Positions 31,370-41,926 of a DNA stretch of 64,000 bases are shown one piece after another. The stretch covers positions 496,001-560,000 of the forward strand of contig JARVLF010000022.1 in the NCBI GenBank assembly GCA_030849465.1, given 5' to 3'. Source of the stretch: Moesziomyces globuligerus (Eukaryota > Basidiomycota > Ustilaginomycetes > Ustilaginales > Ustilaginaceae). Position 1 is the first letter of the stretch, and every line of letters begins with the position of its first letter. Position numbers and translations under genes: made by a program. The notes beneath the pieces are model-generated. The model was not told the origin of the DNA. It made no database searches and saw only the letters and a list, made by a program, of their open reading frames with translations.

Positions 31370-34300
31370 TCACCTTCTCGATCTCTTTGACGCCGGGAGG
31401 CCAATGTCGAAACCGCCAGATAGCCGCGCGTCGGCTGCTCCGCTTCGCCCGCTACGTTTGGTGGGACTTGCTGAATGGCTGCCACTGCGTGAGGCGAGAC
31501 TCGTGTCGGCTCGACCTGAGCGGCTTCCAGGGCGTGTGATTGAGGCAAGCCTCAAGAAGCTTTCGGCCTGCTCGAAATCACCGCGAGAGGTCTTGACGTA
31601 CTCGAATGCCACGGCAGCCTCGACTCCATAGGACTCGGTCATTGCTGCCAGCCAGCGGTCGATGTATCGTCGCGCATCTTTGACGCTGGCTTGGAAGCGC
31701 ATGAGCACCTCGCGCAGCTCCATCTTGTTCAGACCATATTCTTGGCGGAAGCGCTCCACCTCGGCACGGTACTGCATGCGAGCTGCCACTTCCTGCGATT
31801 TGGAAGACGACGGACGCTCCACCGCCATGGCACCTTTTGCAGCGACTCGAGACGCCGAAGCTGTATTCATCACTTGCTGGCCGCCCGGGCTCGGTCGTCC
31901 TGCATTTCGCTGCAACGGCGGTGTGACCGGGTCGACTCGCTCTGCACCGAGCATAGGGTCGCGATTGATGCGACTGGCTCTTGACCGCGAGGTCTCGGCT
32001 TTGATCATGCTGTCCTGCAGGAGCTCCGGGCTCATCGATGAAGGAGAGGCCGAAATGCTCCGCCTCCATTCCGATACCCTTTTCGCGCGCTCTTCATCCA
32101 TGCCGCGCGATGCGTGCTGCCAAGTGGACGTCTTCCACTGATCGCGTGACGGTGTCGCTACGGCCCTGAAGATGCGCTCGGACCTGATCATCGGCCGGTC
32201 GGCTTCCCTTTCTCGCCTGCCCGCAAGATTGGGCAATGACGATCGCGCCCTAGCCTGGCGAATGCGCCGCTCTTCATCGCTGTCCATCGAGAAGTCTACA
32301 AACGTCGTGTTCCGATGCTGAGTCAGTAAGGGCGTGCCAGCTTCGACCGGACGCTGGTGGGCTCGTTTCATTCGGGCCTGAGGACTTCTCGCGGCATCTG
32401 TAGCTTGCGTCATGGTTGAATGCTGCGTCTTCGATGCAACCTGGGATGTCTTCGGCACGGTCTCACCGGACGTCTTGAGTAGAGATTCCGCTTCCGAGTC
32501 CTCTGCCACTGACGCTGAAGCTTCGGACTCGTCCACAGGGGCGGACTGTGCTTGAGGTAGATGTGGATCGGCCTCTTGCCCGACCTGGAGCATGTCGTCC
32601 TCTTCTTCATCCATGGGAGGAGGAGACATTGCTGACGGCCATTGCTCCTCGGGCGGGGACGGCGAATCTGGAGGAGATCGAAGGGCCTCTTCCACTGCCC
32701 GCCGGCGATCAGCTTGGGCTGGAGTCAGTGGCTCCGAAATCAGGAGAGGTATGTCCACCACGATACCATCGGCGGGCATGCTTTCGCTCTCGTGTAGACG
32801 GCTTGCTGGACTTCCGTTGTTGATCTCCTCCGCGCTGTCTGCTGTGGGTACAGATCTGTTAGCGGCTCGGAGTGAATGGGTGGATGGAGGAGCCGAGTCG
32901 CTTTCGTCAACAGCTTGAGCATCATCGCCCTGAGGCTCCGGGATCGAGACTTGGCTGCGGTCTGCGCTTCCACGCGAGGCGCTGTCGGCTTGCTCGTCAT
33001 TGCCTTGAGCAATGATGAGATCGATCATCTGCTTGTATGTGACGCGATTCTTGAGATAATGGCTGCGCCACGACATGGCCGAATGTGTTGGATTCTGAGC
33101 AGCATACTGCTCCCAGAACGAGTCTGCTGGCTTTGCCAGCAGTGCTTCCTGTGTAAGGGCGTCGGGCGCGTGTCCCTGTTCTTGCACGTAGTCTGCCAGC
33201 TGCTGAAGCAGCTCGTCCTTCTCCTCCTTGGTGAATTTGACCCTCTCTGGCGTGTCCGGCGCGCCTGAGCGCTTGCGCAGGCTTCTCTCGACCAGACGGG
33301 TACCGTCCCACTCTGAATCATCGTTCTCGTCGTCCGGCTCGGTTCGGACGGCATTGGAGGCTGAAGCTTCGACCGTCGTACCGTCCGCGTCGGAGTCTTG
33401 CTCCACAGCTTCACCGAGTTGGTCGATGTCAGAGTCTTCCGAAGAAGATGCAGAGTCGTTGTCCCTGCGACCAGTGCGCACAGGTTTTCGTGGAGCGGAT
33501 TGGGATGTCTTTGTAGAAGACCGGATCTCTTCGGCCTGGAGTTGCTTGAGGATGGCCTCTGAGAAGGTCTCCGGGTCTGATTCCTCATCCACGGAGGCGG
33601 AACGACCAGGTGGAGACCTGTACAGTGCCACGCGCTGGCCGGATGGCAGTTCGAGGGACGGGGGTGGTGATTCGGAAGAAGGACCGCGCGAGGACACGAG
33701 ATCTGCTCGCACGCCCTGCTTTGTAGGGCTCTTATCGACCTCGTGGGTTGCCGAACCGGGCAGGGGCGGGCGGACTTCGAGATCGTCGCCATCGCTTTCT
33801 CGAGGAACGCTGCTGGCTCTTGCCTCGGGGGCGGTGTCGGGTGCAGGCTCTGACGACCGCGATGGATCTTGGCGGGGATCCGACGGCCAGCCATCCGAGG
33901 GCGCGGACTGTTCTGCCAGGGATGGAGATGCGGTGAACCTGGAGCGAAGGATCCGTGCCTGCAATTCGGAAGGCCCTGATTCTAAGGCGTCGCGTCGCGC
34001 GAAGAGGACCCTTTGCTTTAGATTCCAGCCCTTTTCGAAGTTTGCCTGGAGGTAAGTCTGGAAGCTAGTTTTGGTATGGGTAGGAATGCGCTCGGCAAGC
34101 TCTTTGGCAGCAGCGTTGAGGCTCCAAGTGGATTCGTCCTTGTCAAGAAAGTATGCAACGACGGCGTCGCGATCGGATTCTGTGAAGGGGTTGCGGCCGT
34201 TGAGGGCCCGCTGCTGGTTCACACCTGGCGCTGCGGGAGGCTCGTTGACCGAGGAGGACGAGACACCGTCAAACTTGTAACTTGGATCCTCCGGGTCGAT

Positions 34301-34831
34301 GCGCTCGCCCAAGGAGACGGAGTCGGGAATGTAATCGAGGATGACGACGGGGATGGGCTGGCCGATTTGCTTGGCATCCCTGAGAAGCTTTTTGGAGACA
34401 GCGGGTGTAGTTGGATCGACGGCGATGAGATCTGCTTTGCCGAAGCGGGACTCGGTGACACCACCGTGGGAGCGGATGGTGATTTGCAGCTTCCTCCATT
34501 TATCGTGTGGGAGCTCGCGTGGGAGGAAGATGTGCAAGGGAGTATCTGGCGCTGTCGTTTTGAGAAAGACCTTTGTCTTGGAAGGAGTCGCTGATGGCGG
34601 CGAAGACGGTCTGGAGTTGATAGGGATGGTCACTTGGACGGATCCGCCGGTTGGCTCATGCTCGCGCGCTGGAGACGGCTGTTGGTTCTGTTCGGACGAT
34701 GGCGCTCCCGCGTCCTCGTCTTGCTGACGCGAGTCGGCGTTCTGCGGTACAGACGGAGATTGACTCGTAAGCGGGGCCGACGTCGATGCAGTGGGCTGGA
34801 CCAAAGCCGTTTCGGCGTTGTCAGCGTCCAT
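31370..34831 (-). CDS. RAP1: Telomere protein Rap1 homologue (BRCT-Myb-Myb-RCT)
   Basis: At least 1153 residues from the first in-frame ATG at 34831. A BRCT-like domain (about 98-185, LHIFLPRELPHDKWRKL to LDYIPDSV) is followed by a Myb-type domain at about 214-280 (FTESDRDAVVAYFLDK...). After a long acidic/Ser-rich linker comes a second Myb-like domain at about 530-600 (VKFTKEEKDELLQQLADYV). A C-terminal helical RCT-type domain covers about 1010-1097 (LREVLMRFQASVKDARRYI...). This order is that of Rap1, a shelterin-type telomere component acting in the nucleus. At over 1150 residues it is large for the family. The frame continues without a stop 5' of the chosen ATG to about 35038 with protein-like sequence but no ATG, so a further 5' exon is likely. 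It is divergent from shugoshin. Confidence 0.85.
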   Translation of the reverse strand: MDADNAETALVQPTASTSAPLTSQSPSVPQNADSRQQDEDAGAPSSEQNQQPSPAREHEPTGGSVQVTIPINSRPSSPPSATPSKTKVFLKTTAPDTPLHIFLPRELPHDKWRKLQITIRSHGGVTESRFGKADLIAVDPTTPAVSKKLLRDAKQIGQPIPVVILDYIPDSVSLGERIDPEDPSYKFDGVSSSSVNEPPAAPGVNQQRALNGRNPFTESDRDAVVAYFLDKDESTWSLNAAAKELAERIPTHTKTSFQTYLQANFEKGWNLKQRVLFARRDALESGPSELQARILRSRFTASPSLAEQSAPSDGWPSDPRQDPSRSSEPAPDTAPEARASSVPRESDGDDLEVRPPLPGSATHEVDKSPTKQGVRADLVSSRGPSSESPPPSLELPSGQRVALYRSPPGRSASVDEESDPETFSEAILKQLQAEEIRSSTKTSQSAPRKPVRTGRRDNDSASSSEDSDIDQLGEAVEQDSDADGTTVEASASNAVRTEPDDENDDSEWDGTRLVERSLRKRSGAPDTPERVKFTKEEKDELLQQLADYVQEQGHAPDALTQEALLAKPADSFWEQYAAQNPTHSAMSWRSHYLKNRVTYKQMIDLIIAQGNDEQADSASRGSADRSQVSIPEPQGDDAQAVDESDSAPPSTHSLRAANRSVPTADSAEEINNGSPASRLHESESMPADGIVVDIPLLISEPLTPAQADRRRAVEEALRSPPDSPSPPEEQWPSAMSPPPMDEEEDDMLQVGQEADPHLPQAQSAPVDESEASASVAEDSEAESLLKTSGETVPKTSQVASKTQHSTMTQATDAARSPQARMKRAHQRPVEAGTPLLTQHRNTTFVDFSMDSDEERRIRQARARSSLPNLAGRREREADRPMIRSERIFRAVATPSRDQWKTSTWQHASRGMDEERAKRVSEWRRSISASPSSMSPELLQDSMIKAETSRSRASRINRDPMLGAERVDPVTPPLQRNAGRPSPGGQQVMNTASASRVAAKGAMAVERPSSSKSQEVAARMQYRAEVERFRQEYGLNKMELREVLMRFQASVKDARRYIDRWLAAMTESYGVEAAVAFEYVKTSRGDFEQAESFLRLASITRPGSRSGRADTSLASRSGSHSASPTKRSGRSGAADARLSGGFDIGLPASKRSRR

Positions 34832-36996
34832 ACTGCCGTTTTGAATTGCAGCGCGGCCGAGTAGGTCAGAGGTAGGGTCTGATTCGGCGAAATGGATGGA
34901 CACAGGTGGACGGTGTTGCGGGTCGCGAATGCGGATGCTTGCAACTGAGGCAGTGAACGAAGCGAGCGAGCGAGCGTTGGAGAGTGGACCGAAAGGCGAA
35001 TCAAGGTCCAAAGTATCCGCGGTGGCTACTGGCTAAGGACTAGCGCGGCCAAGACCGAAGCGGAAGTGGGTGGCCGAGCTGGAAGCACGGGCGGCCTCGC
35101 CTAGAAAGAGAGAGAGAGAGAGTGGGTCGCAGCGTGACTGGATGCGCTCGGCGGGAGAAGCGGGCGCCGACGTAGATTGGGATGAGGGTGCGGCAGGCGG
35201 CAATGCCGATGGCGTTGACGAGAAAGAATCCGCAGCGGCTTCCAAATCGTGAAGTGCGCGGAGGAGCTCACCCTCGTTTGGAAGCCTCCACACTCCAGCC
35301 AGGGTCGCCAATCGCGGCTGCCTGACCAAACGCGTCCGTGTCCCGTTGCGGCTGGCTACCCGTCGCGCTGGCTTTGGTGTGGTACGTGGAAAGAAGAAAG
35401 TGGCTCAAGTGCACGTGACAAGGATTGGGCGGAACGCGGGCGTTGCGGTCGCGCCGCGGCAGGCTGCGTGCGATTTGCGTGATTTTATCTTGGGAAGCAG
35501 TCATGCGCCGCTCCGCTGCGGAATCGCCTCTGGCAGCCGACCTAGCTGCCGCATGAGCCGAATCCGCTAACTTTACGCCATCACGCGTGTGCGTCAGCCG
35601 GTGTGATGTTGTCGGCTAAGTTAGCAGAAGCAGCGGAACAAACAGAACCGCACGATCCAATTTTTCTTGTACTGCAACGACACCTCGTGAGGCTGGTATG
35701 ATTGATCTTTTTTTTTTTTCTTTTAACCGGGTCGACGTGATAGCCTTGTACGGATACCACAGCACTGCAAGCAGGTCAGTCCACGATGAGGCATCGAAAG
35801 GATCTTTCGACAAGGATTGAACCCTACGAGGACCATGTAAGACAAGAACGGCAGCCTGCAAGGGATTGTGCAGTGCCGCAAGGACGCAAATGCGTCTTGG
35901 GCAATGACAAAGGCGACAGCATCCGGACGCTTCGCAAATCGACGCAGACTGCGACGCCTGTCATTGCCTCGCCAAACGCATCGCCCTTTGGATCGCAAGA
36001 GCGAGTTGGTGCGCAGAGCTGCACAAGGGCGCGCTCAACCAGGTGGTGATCTGGAAAAAAACCTCTGTCGGGAGCGGCCGATGGTCGATGGTTGTTCACG
36101 GCCTAAAGAGCTGGGATTGGGCATGTGGTGAGGGTGAGACAGCACCCAACGGCGGCGCTATGCAGTGGAGCAAGCCTCTCGCTGCGCCAGATGTCGGATG
36201 CGCTGCTGTGATGCCACCCTCGTGAGCACGGCGCCAACTGTGAATGCGGGAAGAGGCGTGCAGTGTGACGGGAGCGGTAAAGTGACTCTCAGCCGAGTTT
36301 CCGCCGCTTTTCGGCAGCGCAGGCTGGGCGTGTGATTTTGGCAAAAGTGTTGGACTCGATTTCGTCTACTCTAGTCAAACCAACACCTTGGACCTGGCTC
36401 GTGTGCCTCTCAAAGCTCGTGCGCTTTCCACTCGGCGCTTCGACATGGCCGGCCAAGGAGCTTGCAAGTCCGCAAACTGCATCCATCCCTTCCTTCCCAT
36501 CCATCTCCACCCCCATCCGCTTGGATACCAATCGACCCCAGGCGCAGATCCACCTGCCGTCCTCCTTCTACCCACCAGGGGCATCGAAAACATCGCCAAT
36601 TTCGTCGTCGAGCCACGCCACCTCTGATCGCCCTTCGCCATACGCACACAGTCATCCCCCCGCTCTGACGCGTGCATCGCTCCCCCGACACCCTCGCAAT
36701 CCACCGAATCGCCTCACATTCGGACCGCTTGATCGTCTTCAGCCACCCCTACACAATCGCGTCCCCGCTGGAGTCCTTCTTGCCCGCTCGCCGACTCAGT
36801 CAACATGCTTCCGCGCCTCTGATCGTCCTCGGCCCCCAAATCTCAGACACGAGAAGCGCTACATCTTTCACCGCCACCGCCGAGGCCATCGACCAGCATC
36901 CTCAGTCAGCGGTTCTAGCTTTCGCATCCCTACTCTCCGCGAGCAGCCCCTCCATCGATCGTGCCGACGACCGCGTGGATCCACAGTACCACCAGC
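34832..36996. other. Divergent intergenic region, Rap1 / shugoshin
   Basis: A 2.2-kb spacer. The left 200 bases carry the open Rap1 frame and possibly a spliced 5' exon of Rap1. An ATG-headed frame at 35504 (minus strand) ends at a plausible GTGAGC donor, but no acceptor before 35012 keeps the Rap1 frame. Also present are an (AG)8 microsatellite at 35107-35122 and a 12-T tract at 35708-35719. The last 600 bases are C/T-rich and probably the shugoshin leader. Confidence 0.5.
35107..35122. repeat. (AG)8 microsatellite
   Basis: Eight AG dinucleotides in the Rap1 upstream region; read on the minus strand it is a CT tract, common in fungal promoters. Confidence 0.8.
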
Positions 36997-39900
36997 ATGC
37001 CTCCTGCCACCCGCCGTGAGGTGAGACTGAGCGCCAGTCTTCCCGACAACGTCACCCGCAATGGCAGCTCCCAGGCACCTGACACGAGCCGTTCGGCCGC
37101 GCTCCTCATACCCAACATCGAAGCCATCCTCGAGAACTTCGAGCTCTTCAAACGCAAGCACATCTCCCAAAATCGTGAGATCATCAAGGCCAACACCCTC
37201 CATCAGATTCGCGCCCGCGAGCTCGAAAACCGCATACAGCTCCTCGAAGTAGAGAAGGCACAGAGGCGCTTGCAGACCGTCGCACTCGAAGCTACCATCA
37301 GCCATCTTCGCCATGCCATCGCATCCATATATGCGGGCTGGGAGTCCATCGGTAGGGGCCTCGCACTCACCACCACCGATCCCGCCGCAATCCCAAGCTT
37401 CCACTTTGATGAACAACCCGCCTCTTGGCCACCATCCAACAGGATCAAGCTCGAGCCCAACCCCAACACCGCTGCAGTTGTCAAAACCATCGCACAGGCT
37501 CCCGGAGGCCATGTCGGGCGCTTAGAAGAAGAACCGCCTCAGCGGCCGCAGCAAGATTCGCCGAGCAAGCCCCTCGGCGGTTCAAGTGTCCCGTCCAGAC
37601 TCGCTTCCGGTTCACCCGAACCCTCCCTGGACGAGTGGCAGCATCACTTTGCAGCTCTGCAGGCAGCACAATTCCATGGCAATGCGGCCTCCAAAGGAAC
37701 GCCTCATGACCCCGCTGTCAATGCCTCCTCTACCATTGACATTGAGGGTGCTCCTTCGCCTATGGGCAGTCCAGAGCTACCAAGCGAGCTCGAAGACGCA
37801 ATCGCAGCGGCCACCTCTCGATCCATGTCGCATTCTTGGTCCAACCGAGGGGGCGCAGGCACTCCCGTTCCCAAACCTCTTTCTCTCAACATGCACTTCT
37901 CCGCACCCGAAGATGCAGAATCAGTCGCAGCAGCCAGTCGGCAGCCTCTTCGTAGATCAGGTCGTCGACAGAGCGGCTTCCTGCTCCAATCTGACCAGGA
38001 CCAACACTTTGATGCCCCCGTGACCTCTTCCGAGCACCATTCCCCCCCACCACCTGGGTCCGAGCCGCACGACGTCATTTCACTCCCATCCGAGGTCAAC
38101 TCCGAGATGATGGAAGGCATCCTGGTGTACGAAGGAGACAGGGCTCATTCCAGCCGTTCTGCGGCCTTCAATCATCCTCCTACCCCTTTCCTCGACATCA
38201 CCAACCGAAGCTCTGGCTCACCCTACCTAGTCGAGACCTTCGACCAGCACGGAGACGAAGACATCAACTTGGGCCACGTGCCGTCCGCCAAGGCAGCCGC
38301 TGCTGCAGCAAGACAAAGCTCGGGTGAGACGCCGTACGACTGGTCCGAAGCGGACCTTGCGACCGGACGGATAACAAGCGAGGCACGCACACCTGGCGGC
38401 CGCAAGCGCAAGGTCCCTGCGCATGAGCTGCCCGAGCTTCTTCCCACACCCATGCGACTGTTTGGTACTTCGACAACAAGCGGAACTCCGATCGCGGCGT
38501 TGCCCTCAGAGCACAGCTTGGAGCCAGACACTGGACGCACGAGAAGAGTGCGCAAGAGCATCAACTATGCTCTGCCGAAGCTCAACACCAAGATGAGGAA
38601 GCCAGACCCAAGCGACCTTATTCCTGCCACTACTCCCCACCGTTCAAATCGCAGCACGCCTAGCTCAGCCCGCGGCATGATCGGCAGCACAGGTAACCTG
38701 AGCGACATTCGTAAATTGCACGAGGAGGCCGCCTTGCGCCAATCCCCTGCTGAGCGTACCTCAAACTTGCGCTCTCATGGAAGCCCCGGACGCGCCGCTG
38801 CGAGTCGTGCCAAGGGCACCGGCAAGGAATCGCCCAAGGGCCAGGACGAGATTGGCGGCCGCATGGCAGACCTTTTCGAGATTCGCCAGCAAGCTAAGCT
38901 TCTCGCCAATCACACCGAACCTTCGCACGAGATGGCTGCTCGGCCGCGCGCTTTCTGGGACGGCATCACGGACACGTCCGACGACGAGTCGAGAGTCACT
39001 AGCAATGCTGACTTGGGTGAGCTTGCCGAGCTCGAAGTGGCCATGGGCGAGCTATCCACGGTCGACGAGGGTCGTCAAGCTGACACTCCGAGGGCACCGC
39101 AGCCTTCGGCGTGGCCATCGCACTCGTCGGTCGGGATGAGTGCCTCGTCGTCCACAGATAGCATGGCGTCTTGCTCCTCCGGAGCGAATGGCTGTACGAA
39201 CGCCGCCATGCGCCCCTCGTTGCGACGCAAAACAACCACGCTTCCATCGCGATCGCGTCAGTCGTCGGTCGAACAGAATATGCAGGCAGGTACTGTCATG
39301 AACAGCCGATCTGTGCCGGAAGGTGCTGCGGACAACGCCACTGTGTCCCAAGCTTCTGTGCACGGCAAGCCGGAGCTCAGCGCAGAGCCATCGAGTCCGA
39401 AGATGATGGTGGCGCCTGTGACGGAGGAGATCGACGCGGGCGTTACCAACGCTTCGCGCACGAATGACGTGAAGAAGGCGTCACAACGTGTCAAGGTCGG
39501 TCCGAGTGCAGCAGCCTCGGGCGAACTCGGCAAAGGGCGTCCGCCGGCAGCAGCAGGTGGCCTCGTCGCTGGCATGAAGCCCAAGCAGAGACCAGCCAGT
39601 GCGGGAGCACTTCTGAGCTCACGCACCCCAGGCGCAATCGCGCACGCAGAAACCGGCACCGAACGGGCGCGCACATTCTCGGGCACTACTGCAGCCAGTG
39701 CAGGCTTGACGCAGCCTGGCGTCTCGGCGGGATCCTCGGGTGGAACGAAAAGCTCTGTTGGCCTGACATCGCACCAGCGTGCCAGTCTGCACTCTGCGCT
39801 CACGAGTCAAAATAAGGTCGCAACCGGCCAGGTGACGCCACGCATTGGTGCCAAGGGCCTTCCTGCTGCGACCACGCCAACATTCCGAGAATCTCCGAGG

Positions 39901-40677
39901 ACGACATCTACGCCTGTTCTACGCCCCGCCCCTTCGCTAAGCAGCCTGGCATCTGAATCCAGTGGAAGGTCGAGTCCAGCGCTCTCCTCAACATCGAGCG
40001 CGAGCACTGGCACGCAGCTTTCATCGTCTACTCGTACTTCGACCAAGCCCTCGACGGGCAGTTCTCAGCTTGCCAGAGCTCAACGACCAGGTACAACTGG
40101 CTCGACCACGGCCAACTCAGCTTCAGCTAGGGAAAGCACCACGGCCAAGCTCGGCGGACAGAGCGCGTTGTCGGCCAGTGCAAGGCCGCAGCCAGCGCGG
40201 TCGATGCCGAGCCTTCGCCGCGGCAGCGAGAAGGCCGCAGTGACGTCGACGCCGCGCATCACAGTGCGATCTTCCTCCTCCTCGACGCTGCCGTCAGCTG
40301 CGGGTGCCGTTAACGGAGTCCAGCCGACGAGCTCTGGGGCAACGATCGCTGCATCCAAAGTGGCTAAGGTCATGTCGTCGAGCACGGTATTTAAGACCAA
40401 GGAGGCGGTCGCAACGCCATTGGGCCTAGGCATCGATTTCAGCTCGATCGTCAACGATCTGCCTGCAGGCAAGGAGCTGTTGAGTCTGACGAGCGACATC
40501 GAGCAAGTGGTCAATCAGACATCATCTCCTTTGCGAGCCGCATCGTCGTCCTCTGCGGCGCAGTCTAGCTCATCGGCAAGCGCGCGCAAGGGCTGGAACG
40601 AGGATGCGGCAGCACTCGGCCCGAGCCAGGCAAAGGCTCGCAGAGCAAGTCGGCGCATCAGTGGCATGGCAGCATGA
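36997..40677 (+). CDS. SGO1: Shugoshin (Sgo1-type cohesin protector)
   Basis: Intronless, 1226 residues from the ATG at 36997. Residues about 37-108 form the N-terminal shugoshin coiled coil, with the family pattern ILENFELFKRKHISQNREI then a heptad-rich helix. This part dimerises and recruits PP2A. The basic shugoshin C-terminal motif, RKSINYALPKLNTKMRKP, occurs at about 517-534. It normally binds phosphorylated H2A at centromeres. Unlike most family members, where this motif lies near the C-terminus, about 690 further Ser/Thr/Ala-rich residues follow. The protein protects centromeric cohesin in mitosis and meiosis. The frame is open from 36961, but the only start before the coiled coil is this ATG. 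Confidence 0.88.
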   Translation: MPPATRREVRLSASLPDNVTRNGSSQAPDTSRSAALLIPNIEAILENFELFKRKHISQNREIIKANTLHQIRARELENRIQLLEVEKAQRRLQTVALEATISHLRHAIASIYAGWESIGRGLALTTTDPAAIPSFHFDEQPASWPPSNRIKLEPNPNTAAVVKTIAQAPGGHVGRLEEEPPQRPQQDSPSKPLGGSSVPSRLASGSPEPSLDEWQHHFAALQAAQFHGNAASKGTPHDPAVNASSTIDIEGAPSPMGSPELPSELEDAIAAATSRSMSHSWSNRGGAGTPVPKPLSLNMHFSAPEDAESVAAASRQPLRRSGRRQSGFLLQSDQDQHFDAPVTSSEHHSPPPPGSEPHDVISLPSEVNSEMMEGILVYEGDRAHSSRSAAFNHPPTPFLDITNRSSGSPYLVETFDQHGDEDINLGHVPSAKAAAAAARQSSGETPYDWSEADLATGRITSEARTPGGRKRKVPAHELPELLPTPMRLFGTSTTSGTPIAALPSEHSLEPDTGRTRRVRKSINYALPKLNTKMRKPDPSDLIPATTPHRSNRSTPSSARGMIGSTGNLSDIRKLHEEAALRQSPAERTSNLRSHGSPGRAAASRAKGTGKESPKGQDEIGGRMADLFEIRQQAKLLANHTEPSHEMAARPRAFWDGITDTSDDESRVTSNADLGELAELEVAMGELSTVDEGRQADTPRAPQPSAWPSHSSVGMSASSSTDSMASCSSGANGCTNAAMRPSLRRKTTTLPSRSRQSSVEQNMQAGTVMNSRSVPEGAADNATVSQASVHGKPELSAEPSSPKMMVAPVTEEIDAGVTNASRTNDVKKASQRVKVGPSAAASGELGKGRPPAAAGGLVAGMKPKQRPASAGALLSSRTPGAIAHAETGTERARTFSGTTAASAGLTQPGVSAGSSGGTKSSVGLTSHQRASLHSALTSQNKVATGQVTPRIGAKGLPAATTPTFRESPRTTSTPVLRPAPSLSSLASESSGRSSPALSSTSSASTGTQLSSSTRTSTKPSTGSSQLARAQRPGTTGSTTANSASARESTTAKLGGQSALSASARPQPARSMPSLRRGSEKAAVTSTPRITVRSSSSSTLPSAAGAVNGVQPTSSGATIAASKVAKVMSSSTVFKTKEAVATPLGLGIDFSSIVNDLPAGKELLSLTSDIEQVVNQTSSPLRAASSSSAAQSSSSASARKGWNEDAAALGPSQAKARRASRRISGMAA

Positions 40678-41017
40678 GCTGTTCGCTTCTTCTCAAGCTG
40701 TGTGTACGAATGCACGTGTCACGATGCTGCGGCACGATGCGACGTTGGCAAACACTCGACGTTGCCATGCATGTCTGCGATAATCCGATTGAATTGAGTT
40801 GAGGAGGAGCTGCTTGTGGCAGGCTCGAATGAAAGCAGGAAATTCTCTCGGGCGAAATAACGCGCTAGAGTGGAGCAGGGAAGGAGAAGAAGAGTGGGGC
40901 GTGTCCTGTGCGTTGGGATGTTGCGGCTCGCATCTGGGCAAGGCTGGCAGCCAACCAACACCTCGACCGCCATCTCACCCTCCCCGGACGACGGCCTACG
41001 GCACACAGACACGAAGC
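40678..41017. other. Shugoshin 3' flank and EMC6 promoter
   Basis: A 340-bp spacer between two co-directional genes. No strong element recognised. Confidence 0.45.
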
Positions 41018-41692
41018 ATGTCGGCAGCAGCCTTGATCCAGGAGCAGGAACTCCAGCTCCGAGCGCAGTCGTACTATCCAGAAAACGTCGCGCACAACGC
41101 CAAGCAGGTCGAGTAGTAAGTGGTCACATGGCCGGCGTGGTTTCGGGATGAGCAGGGCGGTCAGAGCTGACAATGCTTGCTCTATCGTGGAATGATGGCA
41201 GTGTGCGATCCACGGCGCTCTCTGTTGCGGGGTCCGTGGCGGGTGTACTGGGCATGACCAACTGGCTCGGGTTTGGGTTGTATGCCATCTCGGTGGTATT
41301 GACCAACGTGCTGGTGCTGGTGATCAACGCGAACGGTTCTCCGAGCAAGTACTTCATCACACCATCGCCGCCATCCAAGCCTCTCACAGCTTCCTCGATT
41401 GCGACTTCGGCAACAGCCAGCAAGGGCGCCAAGGCAAAGGCGACGAGCCCGGCCGGTGCGGCGTTGACCATCGACCCAAGATCCGGTAGCTTCACTCCGC
41501 AAGATGTGGCCTCTTTCTTGATCAGCGGCTTGACAGAGAACGCGTTCAGCTACATCTTGTGGTGGACCTTCTGGTACGGTATCGTTCACGGTAAGTGTCA
41601 CAAGGCGCCTGCTTTGCAGCCACGAGAATCTGTACTGACATAGCCCAAGCCGCGTTGCTTACTACGATTCATGCTCGGCAGTCTACGATTGA
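41018..41692 (+). CDS. EMC6: ER membrane protein complex subunit 6
   Basis: Three exons (41018-41115, 41202-41590, 41682-41692) encode 165 residues. The N-terminus YYPENVAHNAKQVEYVRSTALSV spans the first intron and matches the cytosolic segment of EMC6 that precedes its first membrane helix. Hydrophobic segments follow (SVAGSVAGVLGMTNWLGFGL; LYAISVVLTNVLVLVI), then a polar insert and a final membrane segment (AFSYILWWTFWYGIVHVYD). The terminal VYD plus stop comes from a last coding exon of only 11 nt. Splicing to an earlier acceptor instead gives an unrelated tail. EMC6 is a core membrane subunit of the ER insertase complex. The polar insert of about 45 residues between helices is longer than usual. 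It is convergent with HSH49. Confidence 0.88.
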
Positions 41693-41926
41693 GGCGATCG
41701 CGTGCCCGCTTGATACGATCGCTCGCAGCTCACTCAGCGTGCTGCAAGAGTGTGACTGGGCACGAGCAGCATGGAGAGCACGCGTGCGTGCGCAATCAAA
41801 GAAGTCTACACCGTCTGCTACATCTTGAGGATCGAGACACGTACGGTCGCGGGAGCGCTTGCAAGTGCCGAGTGGTATTTTGGCATTGGATACAAATACA
41901 ATGAGGGTGGAAGGGGACGTGCGCAT

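Noticed and set aside
36332..37024. 230-codon plus-strand frame before shugoshin
   Set aside because: It begins at a non-ATG codon, is Pro/Ser/Arg-rich from C/T-rich leader DNA, and overlaps the shugoshin start in another frame.
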